Below, in pieces: positions 38,767 through 47,870 of a stretch of DNA of 64,000 bases (position 1 is the first letter of the stretch; the number at the start of each line of letters is the position of its first letter). The notes under the pieces are model-generated. The model worked only from the letters and a program-made list of their open reading frames with translations, was not told where the DNA came from and searched no databases. The DNA comes from Amycolatopsis pretoriensis (lineage in GTDB: Bacteria > Actinomycetota > Actinomycetes > Mycobacteriales > Pseudonocardiaceae), in NCBI RefSeq assembly GCF_900107925.1, contig NZ_FNUJ01000008.1, positions 372,001 through 436,000 on the forward strand, written 5' to 3'. The position numbers and the translations under genes are program-made.

Positions 38767-39300
38767 GTGCCTGACTCCGACACCGGTGCCCCGCCCAGGG
38801 TGGTGCTCGTCACCGCGACCGTGCTCGCCGTGGCGTTGGCGGTCGCCGTCGCCGTCTTCGCGCTGACCCAGCGCTCGTCCTCGGATGCCGCGGGTCCGCT
38901 GCCGTTGGTCCCCGTGCCGGCGCCCGCCGCGGGCTCGCCCGCCTGCACCACACTGCTGGGGGCAGTGCCCACGGAGCTGACGTCCAACGGGACTTCTCTC
39001 AAGGTGCGCGAACTGGCCGCCCCGGCGCCGCCCGCGACGGTGGCCTGGGGCACGGACGACCCGCTGGTGCTGCGCTGCGGGCTGAACCGGCCGCCGGAGC
39101 TGACGCCGACAGCGGCGTTGCGCCTGGTGAACGGCGTCCAGTGGCTGCAGGTGCCGGGCGAGGGCGCGTCGACGTGGTACGTCGTGGACCGCGAGGTCTA
39201 CGCGGCGCTGACCGTGCCGGACAGCGCCGGGACGGGTCCGTTGCAGACGATCTCGGACACCGTGGCCGCGAAGCTGCCGGCCAAGCCGCTGAAGTTCTAG
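38767..39300 (+). CDS. membrane-anchored DUF3515-like protein
   Basis: This encodes about 177 residues. One N-terminal transmembrane helix (VVLVTATVLAVALAVAVAVFAL) anchors a periplasmic domain with two cysteines (SPACTTLL and LRCGLNRP) and a WLQVPGEGASTWYVVDREVY core that I associate with DUF3515. It is next to ddl in actinomycetes, with which it is convergent here and overlaps by 4 bases. The start is uncertain: GTG 38767, with ATG 38743 as an alternative. Function unknown. Confidence 0.75.
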   Translation: MPDSDTGAPPRVVLVTATVLAVALAVAVAVFALTQRSSSDAAGPLPLVPVPAPAAGSPACTTLLGAVPTELTSNGTSLKVRELAAPAPPATVAWGTDDPLVLRCGLNRPPELTPTAALRLVNGVQWLQVPGEGASTWYVVDREVYAALTVPDSAGTGPLQTISDTVAAKLPAKPLKF

Positions 39301-40391
39301 CGGAGGCCGGTGCCGCGGGCGATCGCCGTGTCGATGAGCGTGGTCAGCAGCGTCGCGTAGTCCACGCCGGTGACCTCCCACATCTTCGGGTAGGCGGACT
39401 TCGTCGTGAAGCCGGGCATGGTGTTGACCTCGTTGATGGTCAGCTCGCCGTCGGCGCCGACGAAGAAGTCGACGCGGGCGAGGCCCTGGCAGTCGAGCGC
39501 GTCGAAGGCCTGGACCGCCATCGCGCGCAGCTTCTCGGTGAGGGCGTCGTCGAGCTTGGCCGGGATGTCCAGCTCGGCGTCGTCGCCGAGGTACTTGGTT
39601 TCGAAGTCGTACCAAGCGTTTTCGTCTTCGGAGAGGACGCGGATCTCGGCGGGCAGCGAGGCTTCGACGTGCCCGTCCGGGAATTCGAGGACGCCGCACT
39701 CGACCTCGCGCCCGACGACGGCGGCCTCGACGAGGACCTTGGGGTCGGTCTCGCGGGCGAACGCGATGGCGGCGTCGAGGTCGTCCCACGTCGTCACGCG
39801 GCTGATCCCGACGGACGAGCCGGCGCGTGAGGGCTTGACGAAGACGGGCAGGCCGAGCTCGGCCCGGTCCTCGTCGTCCAAAGTGGACTGGCTCCGCTTG
39901 AGCGCGGTGAAGGTCCCGACCGGAAGTCCTTCGGCGGCCAGGAGTTTCTTCGCGGTTTCCTTGTCCATGGCGGCGGCGCTGGCGAGCACGCCGGGGCCGA
40001 CGTAGGGGATGCCGGCGAGCTCGAGCAGGCCCTGGATGGTGCCGTCCTCACCGAAGGCGCCGTGCAGCACCGGGAAAACGACGTCCACCTGGGAGAGGAG
40101 TTCGCTTTCCCGCCCGGCCTCGACGGCGACGAGCCCGCGGCTGGAGGGATCGCCGGCGAGGACGAGCCCCTTGCCGTCGTCGACCGACGGCAGTTCGCGG
40201 CCGCGGATGGCGAGCTGGGCGGAGTCGCCGGTGCCGAGCACCCACCGGCCTTCCCGGGTGATCCCGACGGGCACGGCTTCGAAGCGCTCGGGGTCGAGGT
40301 TCCCGAGGACGCTGCCCGCGGAGAGGCACGAGATGGTGTGCTCGCTGCTGCGCCCGCCGAACACGACCGCGACCCGGAGTTTCTCGCTCAT
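39297..40391 (-). CDS. ddl: D-alanine-D-alanine ligase
   Basis: This encodes 364 residues. It joins two D-Ala for peptidoglycan. ATP-grasp features: GGRSSEHTISCLSAGSV (N-terminus), FPVLHGAFGEDG, PVFVKPSRAGSSVGI, and the omega loop WYDFETKYL that retains the Lys-Tyr pair expected for D-Ala-D-Ala rather than D-Ala-D-Lac synthesis; the metal site is DFFVGADGELTINEVNTMPG. Its 4-base convergent overlap with the DUF3515-like gene is typical of compact genomes. Confidence 0.96.
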   Translation of the reverse strand: MSEKLRVAVVFGGRSSEHTISCLSAGSVLGNLDPERFEAVPVGITREGRWVLGTGDSAQLAIRGRELPSVDDGKGLVLAGDPSSRGLVAVEAGRESELLSQVDVVFPVLHGAFGEDGTIQGLLELAGIPYVGPGVLASAAAMDKETAKKLLAAEGLPVGTFTALKRSQSTLDDEDRAELGLPVFVKPSRAGSSVGISRVTTWDDLDAAIAFARETDPKVLVEAAVVGREVECGVLEFPDGHVEASLPAEIRVLSEDENAWYDFETKYLGDDAELDIPAKLDDALTEKLRAMAVQAFDALDCQGLARVDFFVGADGELTINEVNTMPGFTTKSAYPKMWEVTGVDYATLLTTLIDTAIARGTGLR

Positions 40392-40493
40392 GGTGAGCCA
40401 CCGTACCCGGTGACCTCGCGGAACAGCCGAGCCCGGTGCGGCGGGCGGCGGCGGTGGAGCGGTGAACGCAACCTCGGCGCTCCCGGCGCGTCG

Positions 40494-41882
40494 CTACGAC
40501 GGGAGGGACTGTCCGCGCAGCAGGGAAACCAGGGCCGGCAGGGCCGCGACCAGCGCTTCCCGCGAACACCCCGCATACCCGATCGCCACCCCGTGCGCCG
40601 ACGGCTCGCCCGCGAAATGCCGGGCCAACCCGTCCAACCGGATCCCCCGCCGCTCGGCCGCCGCGATCACCGAAGCCTCCACGGAAGCCGACGAAAACGG
40701 CACCACCAGATGCGCCCCGGCGTCGTCGCCGCGGATCGGGATCCCCGCCGACGACAACGCTCCCGCCAGCAGCGTCCGGCGCTCCGCCATCTCGCGGCGC
40801 AGCTTCCGCAGGTGCCGTCCCAGATCCCCGTTTCGGGCGAACTCGTACAACACCCGCTGCCCCGCCGGCGAAGGCCGCGTCCCGGTCGAATCCCGGTACG
40901 CCAGCACCGCCGACGTGATCGCTTCCGGCGCCACCATCCAGCCCGCGCCCAACGTCGGCGTGAGGATCTTCGACGTCGTCCCCAGGTGCACCACGACGTC
41001 CGGGGCCAGCGAAGCCAGCATCGGCAACGGCGCCACGTCGAAGCGCAGCTCCCCGTCGTAGTCGTCCTCGATGACCAACATGGACGACGACCGCGCCAGC
41101 TCCACCAGCGACACCCGCCGCGCCGCCGAGAGCCGGCTGCCCATCGGGTACTGGTGCGCCGGCGAGCAGTACACCGCCCGCGTGCCCGCCGGGATCGCGG
41201 AAGGCCGCAACCCCTCGTCGTCCACCGGCACCCCCACCACCCGCAGGCCCGCCCGGCGGAACGCCTGCACCGCCCGCTGGTACCCCGGCTCCTCGACCGC
41301 GACGACGTCCCCGCGCTCCAGGACCGCCGCCGCCAGCTCGATCACCGCCGCCGTCGTGCCGCCCGTCGCCAGCACCGAGCCCGCCGCCAGCCCGCGGTGG
41401 CGCAGCAGGTGCTCCGACACCGCCGCGCGGTACTCCGGCAGCCCCGCGCGGTGGGCCCGGACCAGCGGATCCGGGTCGGCCGCGGCCCGCCACGCGCGGC
41501 GCCAGGCCGCGCGGTCCAGGCCGTCCGCCCACGGCGTGCCGGGACCGAGGTCGAGCAGCGCGGGCGCGTCGGCCTCGGGCGCCGGGACGGCGGGCGCCGG
41601 CACCTCCGACGCCGAAAAGGACGGCGGCATCGTCACGTACGTGCCGGAGCCGTGCCGCCCCGCGATCCAGCCCTCGGCGTGCAACTGCTCGTACGCCGCC
41701 GACGTCACCGTGCGGCTCACCCCGAGCCGGCCGGCCAGCGCGCGCGTCGACGGCAGCCGGTCGCCACCCCGGAGGTGGCCCGAAGCAGCCGCTTCGCGCA
41801 GCGCGTCGGCGAGCTGGACGGCCAGCGGGGTCACCGCCGCGCGGTCGAGGCTGACCGGGAGCGCGGTGTCGGCGTGGGTCAC
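40494..41882 (-). CDS. MocR-type GntR/aminotransferase regulator
   Basis: This encodes 462 residues. An N-terminal GntR winged helix (LRGGDRLPSTRALAGRLGVSRTVTSAAYEQL, about 37-67) is fused to a type-I aminotransferase fold with the PLP lysine in GTTSKILTPTLG. MocR proteins use PLP as ligand and often regulate a divergent gene. Here the divergent neighbour has a PNPOx flavin fold, so control of vitamin B6 or flavin-linked metabolism is plausible. A candidate operator AGTGGC-N11-GCCACT lies between them. Confidence 0.9.
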   Translation of the reverse strand: MTHADTALPVSLDRAAVTPLAVQLADALREAAASGHLRGGDRLPSTRALAGRLGVSRTVTSAAYEQLHAEGWIAGRHGSGTYVTMPPSFSASEVPAPAVPAPEADAPALLDLGPGTPWADGLDRAAWRRAWRAAADPDPLVRAHRAGLPEYRAAVSEHLLRHRGLAAGSVLATGGTTAAVIELAAAVLERGDVVAVEEPGYQRAVQAFRRAGLRVVGVPVDDEGLRPSAIPAGTRAVYCSPAHQYPMGSRLSAARRVSLVELARSSSMLVIEDDYDGELRFDVAPLPMLASLAPDVVVHLGTTSKILTPTLGAGWMVAPEAITSAVLAYRDSTGTRPSPAGQRVLYEFARNGDLGRHLRKLRREMAERRTLLAGALSSAGIPIRGDDAGAHLVVPFSSASVEASVIAAAERRGIRLDGLARHFAGEPSAHGVAIGYAGCSREALVAALPALVSLLRGQSLPS

Positions 41883-41918
41883 GGGGCCTCCTCGAGTGGA
41901 CTTCCCAAGTGTACGAGA

Positions 41919-41941
41919 AGTGGCCGTTTTCCGATGCCACT
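41919..41941. promoter_or_regulatory. candidate MocR operator
   Basis: AGTGGC (41919-41924) and GCCACT (41936-41941) are inverted with an 11-base spacer, in the 80-base gap between the MocR gene and the divergent flavin-fold gene. Symmetry and position suggest the regulator's binding site; it is not proven. Confidence 0.35.
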
Positions 41942-41962
41942 GCGCTGGGAGACGCTGGTCGC

Positions 41963-42613
41963 ATGCTGTCCACCACGTCCCGCACCACGCTCGGCCGCAA
42001 GAAGCACCGTGCCGTGACCGACCGCTCGGCCCTGCACGCCGTCCTCGACGAGGGCCTGATCTGCCACCTCGGCATCGTCCGCGACGGCGCGCCGATCGTC
42101 CTGCCGACCGGCTACGGCCGCGACGGCGACACGCTCTACCTGCACGGCTCCACCGGCGCGTCGAGCCTCCGCACGGCGTCGCAGGACCTCGACGTCTGCG
42201 TCACCGTCACCCTCCTCGACGGCATCGTCTACTCGCGCTCGGTGAACAACCACTCGATGAACTACCGCAGCGCGGTGATCTTCGGGAAGGCGGCACTCGT
42301 CACGGACGCGGCAGCGAAGACGCACGGCCTCCGGGTGCTCACCGACCACCTCGCGCCGGGCTCGTGGGAACACGCGCGCGAGGTCAACGCGAAGGAGTTC
42401 GCGGCGGTGTCCGTCCTCGCGCTCGACCTCGCCGAGGCGTCGGTGAAGATGCGCGCCGAGGGCCCGGACGACGAGCCCGAGGACCTCGAGGCCGACAAAG
42501 CCTGGGCCGGCGTCCTCCCGGTCCGGACGGTCTTCGGCGCCCCCGAGCCGTCCGAGGACCTCTCCCCCGGCTGGACGACGCCGCCGCACGTCACCGGGCG
42601 AGCGGCAACCTGA
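41963..42613 (+). CDS. pyridoxamine 5'-phosphate oxidase-like flavin-fold protein
   Basis: This encodes 216 residues. The split-barrel fold is seen as HAVLDEGLICHLGIVRDGAPIVLPTGYGRDGDTLYLHGS and VNNHSMNYRSAVIFGKA. This broader family includes F420- and FMN-dependent enzymes, so PNPOx activity itself is not assured. ATG 41963 (MLSTTSRTTLG) has GGGAGA 9 bases upstream; a longer frame would overlap the promoter region. It is divergent from the MocR gene that probably regulates it. Confidence 0.8.
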   Translation: MLSTTSRTTLGRKKHRAVTDRSALHAVLDEGLICHLGIVRDGAPIVLPTGYGRDGDTLYLHGSTGASSLRTASQDLDVCVTVTLLDGIVYSRSVNNHSMNYRSAVIFGKAALVTDAAAKTHGLRVLTDHLAPGSWEHAREVNAKEFAAVSVLALDLAEASVKMRAEGPDDEPEDLEADKAWAGVLPVRTVFGAPEPSEDLSPGWTTPPHVTGRAAT

Positions 42614-44012
42614 CCGTGAACGTCGTCCGGCCCGGCTCCGACGCCACGCCGACCGTGCCGCCGTGCGCCGTCACGAGGGACTGGACCACCGACAGCCCGA
42701 GCCCGGTGCCGCCGTTGCCGCGGGTGCGCGAGTCGTCGACGCGGAAGAACCGGTCGAAGATCCGTTCCTGATCGGCGACGGCGATCCCGGGCCCGGCGTC
42801 GCCGACCTCGACGACGGCGAACGAATCCGCGACCGCCACCGAGACGTGCACCGCGGTCCCGGGCGGCGTGTGCACGGCCGCGTTGGCCAGCAGGTTGTCG
42901 AGCACCTGCCGCAGGCGCAGCGGGTCCGCGGACACGAAAGCCGGCGAAAGCGCCGTCGTCAGCGGGTGGTCCGGCCGCCCGGCGGTGAACGCGTCCGCCG
43001 CGTCGCCGGCCAGCTCCGCCAGGTCGACGCGCTCGGGCCGCAACGGCGTCTCGGCGGCCCGCGCGTCGAGCCGGGCCAGCAGCAGGAGGTCGTCGACCAG
43101 CACGCTCATCCGGGTCGTCTCCGAGCGGATCTTCGCCAGGTGCGCTTCGCGTTCGGCCGGCTCGTTCGCCGCCGCGTAGCGGAAGAGGTCGGCGTAGCCG
43201 CGGATCGACGTCAGGGGTGTGCGCAGCTCGTGGGAGGCGTCCGCGACGAACCGGCGCAGCCGTTCGTTCGCCTCGGTCTTCGCCGCCAAGGACGTGTCGA
43301 TGTGGGCCAGCATCACGTTGAACGCCGTCCGCAGCTCCTCGACCTCGGCGCCGCCGCCGGTGCCCGCCGCGCGCACCGGCAGGTCGGCGTTCGCCGTGAG
43401 GTCGTGGGACGCGATGTCGTGCGCGGTGCCCGCCATGTCGGCGAGGGGGCGCAGGCCGCGGCGCAGCACCAGCCGTCCGACGACGACCAGCACGGCCAGC
43501 GCGAACGTGAACGCGCCGACCTCGACCCAGATCAACTGCCGGACGGTCCCGTCGAGGTCCTTCTGCGGGGCGGCCGAAAGCAGCACCGACCCGTTGTCGA
43601 CCGGGCACGCGCGCACCCGGTACGGCCCGTCGTCGTGCAGGTAGATGTTGCGCGTGACGTCGCCGCCGGCCGCGTCGGCGGCGATCTTGGCCAGCTGCTT
43701 GGCGTCGCCGGGCAGCTGGCCGCCGGGCTGGGGCGTCGCGACGCCGTCGCGCACCTTGTACAGCGCCGAGTACCACGAGTAGACCGACTGCGGCGAGCCG
43801 TGCGTCTCGCGCAGCTGCGGCAGCTGGGTGTTCTGGCTCTTGGACAGCTGCTCGTCGAGCCGCCGGTCGAGGTAGCCGTGCATGATCCCGACCATCGTGA
43901 CGCCGACCGCCGCGAACACGACCAGCGCGAGCGCGCCGAGGCCGAGCGTGATCCGGGTGCCCAGCCGCGTGCGCTGCCAGGCCCCGTACCACCGGCGGAA
44001 GAAGCGCTTCAC
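42591..44012 (-). CDS. two-component sensor histidine kinase
   Basis: This encodes 473 residues. Two membrane helices (about 21-45 and 162-184) flank a periplasmic sensor of about 115 residues, followed by HAMP, then the HisKA box with phospho-His261 (VADASHELRTPLTSI) and an ATPase with DAGPGIAVADQERIFDRF. GTG start overlaps the response-regulator stop (GTGA), forming one operon. Both are divergent from the electron-transfer operon. The signal is unknown, but location suggests envelope redox. Confidence 0.92.
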   Translation of the reverse strand: MKRFFRRWYGAWQRTRLGTRITLGLGALALVVFAAVGVTMVGIMHGYLDRRLDEQLSKSQNTQLPQLRETHGSPQSVYSWYSALYKVRDGVATPQPGGQLPGDAKQLAKIAADAAGGDVTRNIYLHDDGPYRVRACPVDNGSVLLSAAPQKDLDGTVRQLIWVEVGAFTFALAVLVVVGRLVLRRGLRPLADMAGTAHDIASHDLTANADLPVRAAGTGGGAEVEELRTAFNVMLAHIDTSLAAKTEANERLRRFVADASHELRTPLTSIRGYADLFRYAAANEPAEREAHLAKIRSETTRMSVLVDDLLLLARLDARAAETPLRPERVDLAELAGDAADAFTAGRPDHPLTTALSPAFVSADPLRLRQVLDNLLANAAVHTPPGTAVHVSVAVADSFAVVEVGDAGPGIAVADQERIFDRFFRVDDSRTRGNGGTGLGLSVVQSLVTAHGGTVGVASEPGRTTFTVRLPLAR

Positions 44013-44725
44013 CGGTGCGCCTGGCGCACGACGTACCCGACGCCGCGCACGGTGTGGATCAGCGGTTCGCCGTCGCCCGCGTCGACCTTGCGCCGCAGGT
44101 GCGAGATGACGAGTTCGACCACATTGGACCGGCCGCCGAAGTCGTACTCCCAGACGTGGTCGAGGATCTGCGCCTTCGTCAGCACCGACGGCGACCGGCG
44201 CAGGAGGTAGCGCAGCAGCTCGTACTCGGTCGGGGTCAGCTCGGCGAGGCGGTCGCCGCGCCGGACCTCGCGGGTGTCCTCGTCGAGCGTCAGGTCCCCG
44301 ACGCGCAGCACGGCCGGGCGCGTCGCCACCTGGTGCGTGACGCCGGTGCTGCGCCGCAGCACTGCCCGCAGCCGCGCCATCAGCTCCTCGACGGAAAACG
44401 GTTTCACGAGGTAGTCGTCACCCCCGCGGGTGAGCCCGGCGACCCGGTCGGCCGTCGCGTCCTTGGCCGTGAGGAAGACCACGGGCACCGCGCTGCCGGT
44501 CTCCCGGAGGCGGTCGAGCACGGTGAAGCCGTCGAGGTCGGGCAGCATCAGGTCGAGCACGACGATGTCCGGCCCGAACTCGGCGGCCTGGCTGAGCGCG
44601 GCCTTCCCGGACCCGGCCGTGACCGCCTGCCAGCCCTCGTACCGGGCGACGGTGGCGACGAGGTCGGCGATGTGCGGCTCGTCGTCGACGACGAGCAGGC
44701 GCACGGGTTCGGAGGGCTCCACCAC
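44009..44725 (-). CDS. OmpR-family response regulator
   Basis: This encodes 238 residues. Receiver domain with acidic pocket (LVVDDEPHIADL), phospho-Asp58 (VVLDLMLPDLDG) and Lys in LVKPFSVEE; C-terminal winged helix (LTPTEYELLRYLLRRSPSVLTKAQILDHVW). Two GTG codons at 44725 and 44722 are possible; GGGAG upstream favours the first. The divergent promoter region holds an 11-bp-period direct repeat typical for OmpR-type binding. Confidence 0.92.
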   Translation of the reverse strand: MVEPSEPVRLLVVDDEPHIADLVATVARYEGWQAVTAGSGKAALSQAAEFGPDIVVLDLMLPDLDGFTVLDRLRETGSAVPVVFLTAKDATADRVAGLTRGGDDYLVKPFSVEELMARLRAVLRRSTGVTHQVATRPAVLRVGDLTLDEDTREVRRGDRLAELTPTEYELLRYLLRRSPSVLTKAQILDHVWEYDFGGRSNVVELVISHLRRKVDAGDGEPLIHTVRGVGYVVRQAHR

Positions 44726-44771
44726 CCCATCTTCTCCCGGCGCACGCGCGCGCGGCGACCGCTGGCACCGG

Positions 44772-44824
44772 CCGACAGGAATCCGACAGCCGGTACCCAG
44801 ACTCGCCACAGGGTCCGTGGCGAG
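44772..44824. promoter_or_regulatory. candidate response-regulator sites in divergent promoter
   Basis: CCGACAG occurs at 44772-44778 and 44783-44789, an exact direct repeat with an 11-bp period. CTCGCCAC (44802-44809) and GTGGCGAG (44817-44824) form a perfect 8-bp inverted repeat. Both lie between the two-component genes and the ferric-reductase operon, fitting control of that operon by the adjacent response regulator. Confidence 0.4.
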
Positions 44825-44860
44825 GCTGGCCTTCGTGAACCGAAACCGAAGGGGATCCGT

Positions 44861-46216
44861 GTGACCAGCATGACGCAGACCGCCGAGGCCACGCGCCCGG
44901 CGATCCGCCCCCGGATCGCCGCGAAATCCGGCCTTTTCCTCTTCCTGGGCGCCAATGTGGCGGCCGTCACCGCGCTGTTCGCGCAGGCCGGCCTGTCGCA
45001 GAACGTGCTGATCAGCATCGGCCGGCTCGCCGGCATGTACGGCGCGCTGGCCATGGCGGTGCAGCTGCTGCTCGTCGCGCGGCTGCCGTGGCTGGACCGG
45101 CGGATCGGGATGGACCGGCTCACGACGTGGCACCGCTGGACCGGCTTCACGATCCTGTGGACCCTGCTGGCGCACCTGGTGTTCATCGCGTTCGGCTACG
45201 CGGAGGTGTCGAGCAAGGGCGTCGTCGACGAGCTGGTCGAAATGGCCGACACGCTCGAAGGCATCCTGCGGGCACTCGTGGCGTTCGCCGTGATCCTGAT
45301 CGTCGGGGCGGCGTCGGCGAAGTTCGCGCGCAAGCGGCTGGCCTACGAGACCTGGCACTTCATCCACCTCTACACCTACGCCGCGGTGCTGCTGGCGTTC
45401 ACCCACCAGATCGCGCTGGGCCAGTCGTTCGCCGGCTCGGAAACCGCGAAGACCTACTGGTGGACGCTCTGGCTCGGCGCCGGCACCGCCGTGCTCGCCG
45501 GGCGCGTCGTGCTCCCGCTGTGGCGGAACCTGCGCCACCAGCTGCGCGTGACCGCGGTGGTGTCCGAGGCCCCGGACGTGGTGTCGGTGTACATGACCGG
45601 CAAGCACCTCGACAAGATGCCGGCGCGGGCGGGCCAGTTCTTCCTGTGGCGGTTCCTCACGAAGGACCGCTGGTGGCAGGCCAACCCCTTCTCGCTGTCG
45701 GCCGCGCCCGACGGCCGCACGCTGCGGCTGACCGCCAAGGCGCTCGGCGACGCCAGCGCGTCGTTGCGGCACCTGCGGGTCGGGACGCGGGTGTTCGCCG
45801 AGGGCCCGTACGGCGCGTTCACCACGATCCACCAGCAGCGGCCCAACGCGCTGCTCGTGGCGGGCGGCGTCGGCATCACGCCGATCCGCGCGCTGCTGGA
45901 GGACATCGACGGCCACGTCGTCGTGCTGTACCGGGTGCGCACGCAGGCCGACGCGGTGCTGCTGCCCGAGCTGAACGGGCTGGCCAAGGCGCGCGGCGCC
46001 GTCGTGAGCGTCCTCACCGGACCGGACCAGGCGGTCGGCCCGCGCGGGACGATGCTCGGGCCGGCGAACCTGCACATGATGGTGCCGGACGTGCACGAGC
46101 GGGACGTGTTCGTCTGCGGCCCGCCGGGGATGACGTCGGCCGTGCTGCGCAGCCTGCGCGAGCTGAAGGTGCCGAAGACCCAGGTCCACGCCGAACGCTT
46201 CAGCCTCGCGGCCTAG
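44861..46216 (+). CDS. ferric-reductase-like transmembrane flavoprotein
   Basis: This encodes 451 residues. About six N-terminal membrane helices carry histidine pairs (TTWHRWTGFTILWTLLAH; WHFIHLYTYAAVLLAFTH) that would bind heme, followed by a ferredoxin-reductase-type FAD/NAD(P) part (RAGQFFLWRFL, NPFSLSAAP, VAGGVGITPIRALL, VFVCGPPGMTSAV). It should pass electrons from cytosolic NAD(P)H across the membrane. GTG 44861 has AAGGGG upstream. The next two genes, FMN-binding and ApbE, complete an extracytoplasmic electron-transfer set. Confidence 0.88.
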   Translation: MTSMTQTAEATRPAIRPRIAAKSGLFLFLGANVAAVTALFAQAGLSQNVLISIGRLAGMYGALAMAVQLLLVARLPWLDRRIGMDRLTTWHRWTGFTILWTLLAHLVFIAFGYAEVSSKGVVDELVEMADTLEGILRALVAFAVILIVGAASAKFARKRLAYETWHFIHLYTYAAVLLAFTHQIALGQSFAGSETAKTYWWTLWLGAGTAVLAGRVVLPLWRNLRHQLRVTAVVSEAPDVVSVYMTGKHLDKMPARAGQFFLWRFLTKDRWWQANPFSLSAAPDGRTLRLTAKALGDASASLRHLRVGTRVFAEGPYGAFTTIHQQRPNALLVAGGVGITPIRALLEDIDGHVVVLYRVRTQADAVLLPELNGLAKARGAVVSVLTGPDQAVGPRGTMLGPANLHMMVPDVHERDVFVCGPPGMTSAVLRSLRELKVPKTQVHAERFSLAA

Positions 46217-46229
46217 GGGGATTTCCACC

Positions 46230-46688
46230 GTGAAGAAGACCATTTTCGTCGTCGCGCTCTCGATCGCGGGGTTCATCGCGGTCTGGCGGTTCGAGCCGGG
46301 GCCGGTGCACAACACCGCGTCCGTCGCGCAGGCGCCGCCGAGCACCAGCGCACCGTCCACATCGGCCGCTCCGCCGTCCTCGGCCGCTCCGCCCGCATCG
46401 TCCACTCCGGACAGTGCGAACGCGACAGTGACCACGCAGGGCACCCCGGAGTCGAGCAGCTACGGCACGGTCCAGGTCCAGGTCACGTTCACCGGGTCGC
46501 GGATGGTCGCGGTCACGCTGCTGCAGGCTCCGGACGACGGTCGCGCGCTCACCGCGTTGCCGCGCCTGCAGGAAGAAGCGATGAAGGCCCAGAGCGCCGA
46601 CATCGACACGATCACCGGGGCGACCGAGACGAGTGAGTCCTACAAGACGTCGCTGCAGGCGGCGATCGACGCCCGGGGCAGCAGATGA
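46230..46688 (+). CDS. FMN-binding domain protein (flavinylation substrate)
   Basis: This encodes 152 residues. An N-terminal signal/anchor (IFVVALSIAGFIAVW) and a Ser/Pro/Thr linker lead to a small FMN_bind domain with the flavinylation motif TGATETS; Thr134 should receive FMN covalently. It probably accepts electrons from the ferric-reductase-like protein outside the membrane. ATGA overlap with the ApbE gene that would attach its flavin. Confidence 0.9.
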   Translation: MKKTIFVVALSIAGFIAVWRFEPGPVHNTASVAQAPPSTSAPSTSAAPPSSAAPPASSTPDSANATVTTQGTPESSSYGTVQVQVTFTGSRMVAVTLLQAPDDGRALTALPRLQEEAMKAQSADIDTITGATETSESYKTSLQAAIDARGSR

Positions 46689-47425
46689 CCACGCGCGTGG
46701 AGCAGGTGATGGGCCTGCCGATTTCCTTGGACCTGCGCGATGAAGGCGACTTCGCCGAGATCGTCGACGAGGTGTTCGCGTGGTTCCGGGACGTCGACGC
46801 GAAGTTCAGCCCGTTCAAAGAGGACAGTGAAGTCAGCCGGTACGACCGCGGCGAGCTGACGGCCGACGCGCTGAGCGACGACCTCCTCGAAGTGCTGGAG
46901 CTGTGCGCGTACTACGAACAGCTTTCCGGCGGCGCGTTCCGCGCGCGGCTGCCCGGCCGCGGCCTCGACCCGTGCGCGGTGGTGAAGGGCTGGGCGGTGC
47001 AGCGCGCCGCCGACATGCTCAAGGCCGAGGGCGCGACGACGTTCTGCCTCAACGCCGGCGGCGACGTCGTCACCGCCGGCGAGCCGCACCCGGGACGCGC
47101 CTGGCGGGTCGGGGTGCGCCACCCCGAGCAGCCCCTGGCCGTGTGCGCGGTGCTGGAGTCGCGCAACGGCGCGATCGCGACGTCGGCGGCCTACGAGCGC
47201 GGCTCGCACATCCTCGACGGCCGGTCGGGCGCACCGGCGACCGGGCTGCTGAGCGTCACCGTGATGGCCCGCGACCTGGTCACCGCGGACGCGCTGGCGA
47301 CGGCGGCGTTCGCGATGGGCGCCGAGGGCATCACGTGGGCGGCCGACCGGCCGGACTGCGAGATCCTCATCGTCGACGACAGCCGCCGCGTGCACCGGAC
47401 GGCGGGCCTCGCGCTGGCGTCGTAA
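46685..47425 (+). CDS. ApbE-family FMN transferase
   Basis: This encodes 246 residues. ApbE moves FMN from FAD to a threonine of a target protein; the target is most likely the product of the overlapping upstream gene. Seen are the substrate/FAD region (DPCAVVKGWAVQRAADML), AGGDVVTAG, IATSAAYERG and the metal-binding C-terminal MARDLVTADALATAAFAMG. No signal peptide is evident, unlike the lipoprotein ApbE of Gram-negatives. Confidence 0.88.
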   Translation: MTTRVEQVMGLPISLDLRDEGDFAEIVDEVFAWFRDVDAKFSPFKEDSEVSRYDRGELTADALSDDLLEVLELCAYYEQLSGGAFRARLPGRGLDPCAVVKGWAVQRAADMLKAEGATTFCLNAGGDVVTAGEPHPGRAWRVGVRHPEQPLAVCAVLESRNGAIATSAAYERGSHILDGRSGAPATGLLSVTVMARDLVTADALATAAFAMGAEGITWAADRPDCEILIVDDSRRVHRTAGLALAS

Positions 47426-47489
47426 TCCGTTCGCGCTCGTGCGGGAGCTCGGCCAGACTCGGGAGCAGCCGTCTGCCTCGAGGAGAGCC

Positions 47490-47870
47490 ATGCCGTCGTC
47501 CGTCCTGCACGTGTCCGTCGACTGCGCCGACCCGTACACGCTTTGCCAGTGGTGGAGCCAGGTCACCGGGAAGCCGGTCCCCGACGAGGACCAGCCGGGC
47601 GACGACGAGTGCGGCATCGAACTGGCCGGCGGCATCGACCTGCTGTTCCTGCGCGTGCCGGAGCCGAAGACGGTCAAGAACCGGCTCCACGTGTGCCTGC
47701 AGCCTGACGGCCCGCGCGACGACGAGGTCGAGCGCATCCTCGGCCTGGGCGCGACGCTGGTCGACGACCGCCGCAACACGGATGGCACCGGCTGGGCCGT
47801 GCTCGCCGACCCGGAGGGCAACGAGTTCTGCGTCCTGCGCAGCGCGGCCGAACGAGCCGCGACGTCGTGA
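47490..47870 (+). CDS. VOC-family (glyoxalase-like) protein
   Basis: This encodes 126 residues. It has the beta-alpha-beta-beta-beta repeat of the vicinal-oxygen-chelate fold (VLHVSVDCADPYTLCQWWSQVTG, then WAVLADPEGNEFCVL). Enzymes and binding proteins (including resistance proteins) share it, so the role is open. ATG 47490 has AGGAGA 4 bases upstream. The downstream methyltransferase gene overlaps its stop (GTGA). Confidence 0.85.
   Translation: MPSSVLHVSVDCADPYTLCQWWSQVTGKPVPDEDQPGDDECGIELAGGIDLLFLRVPEPKTVKNRLHVCLQPDGPRDDEVERILGLGATLVDDRRNTDGTGWAVLADPEGNEFCVLRSAAERAATS

Noticed and set aside
39297..40391. Vancomycin-type D-Ala-D-Lac ligase
   Set aside because: The omega loop keeps the Lys-Tyr pair typical of D-Ala-D-Ala ligases.
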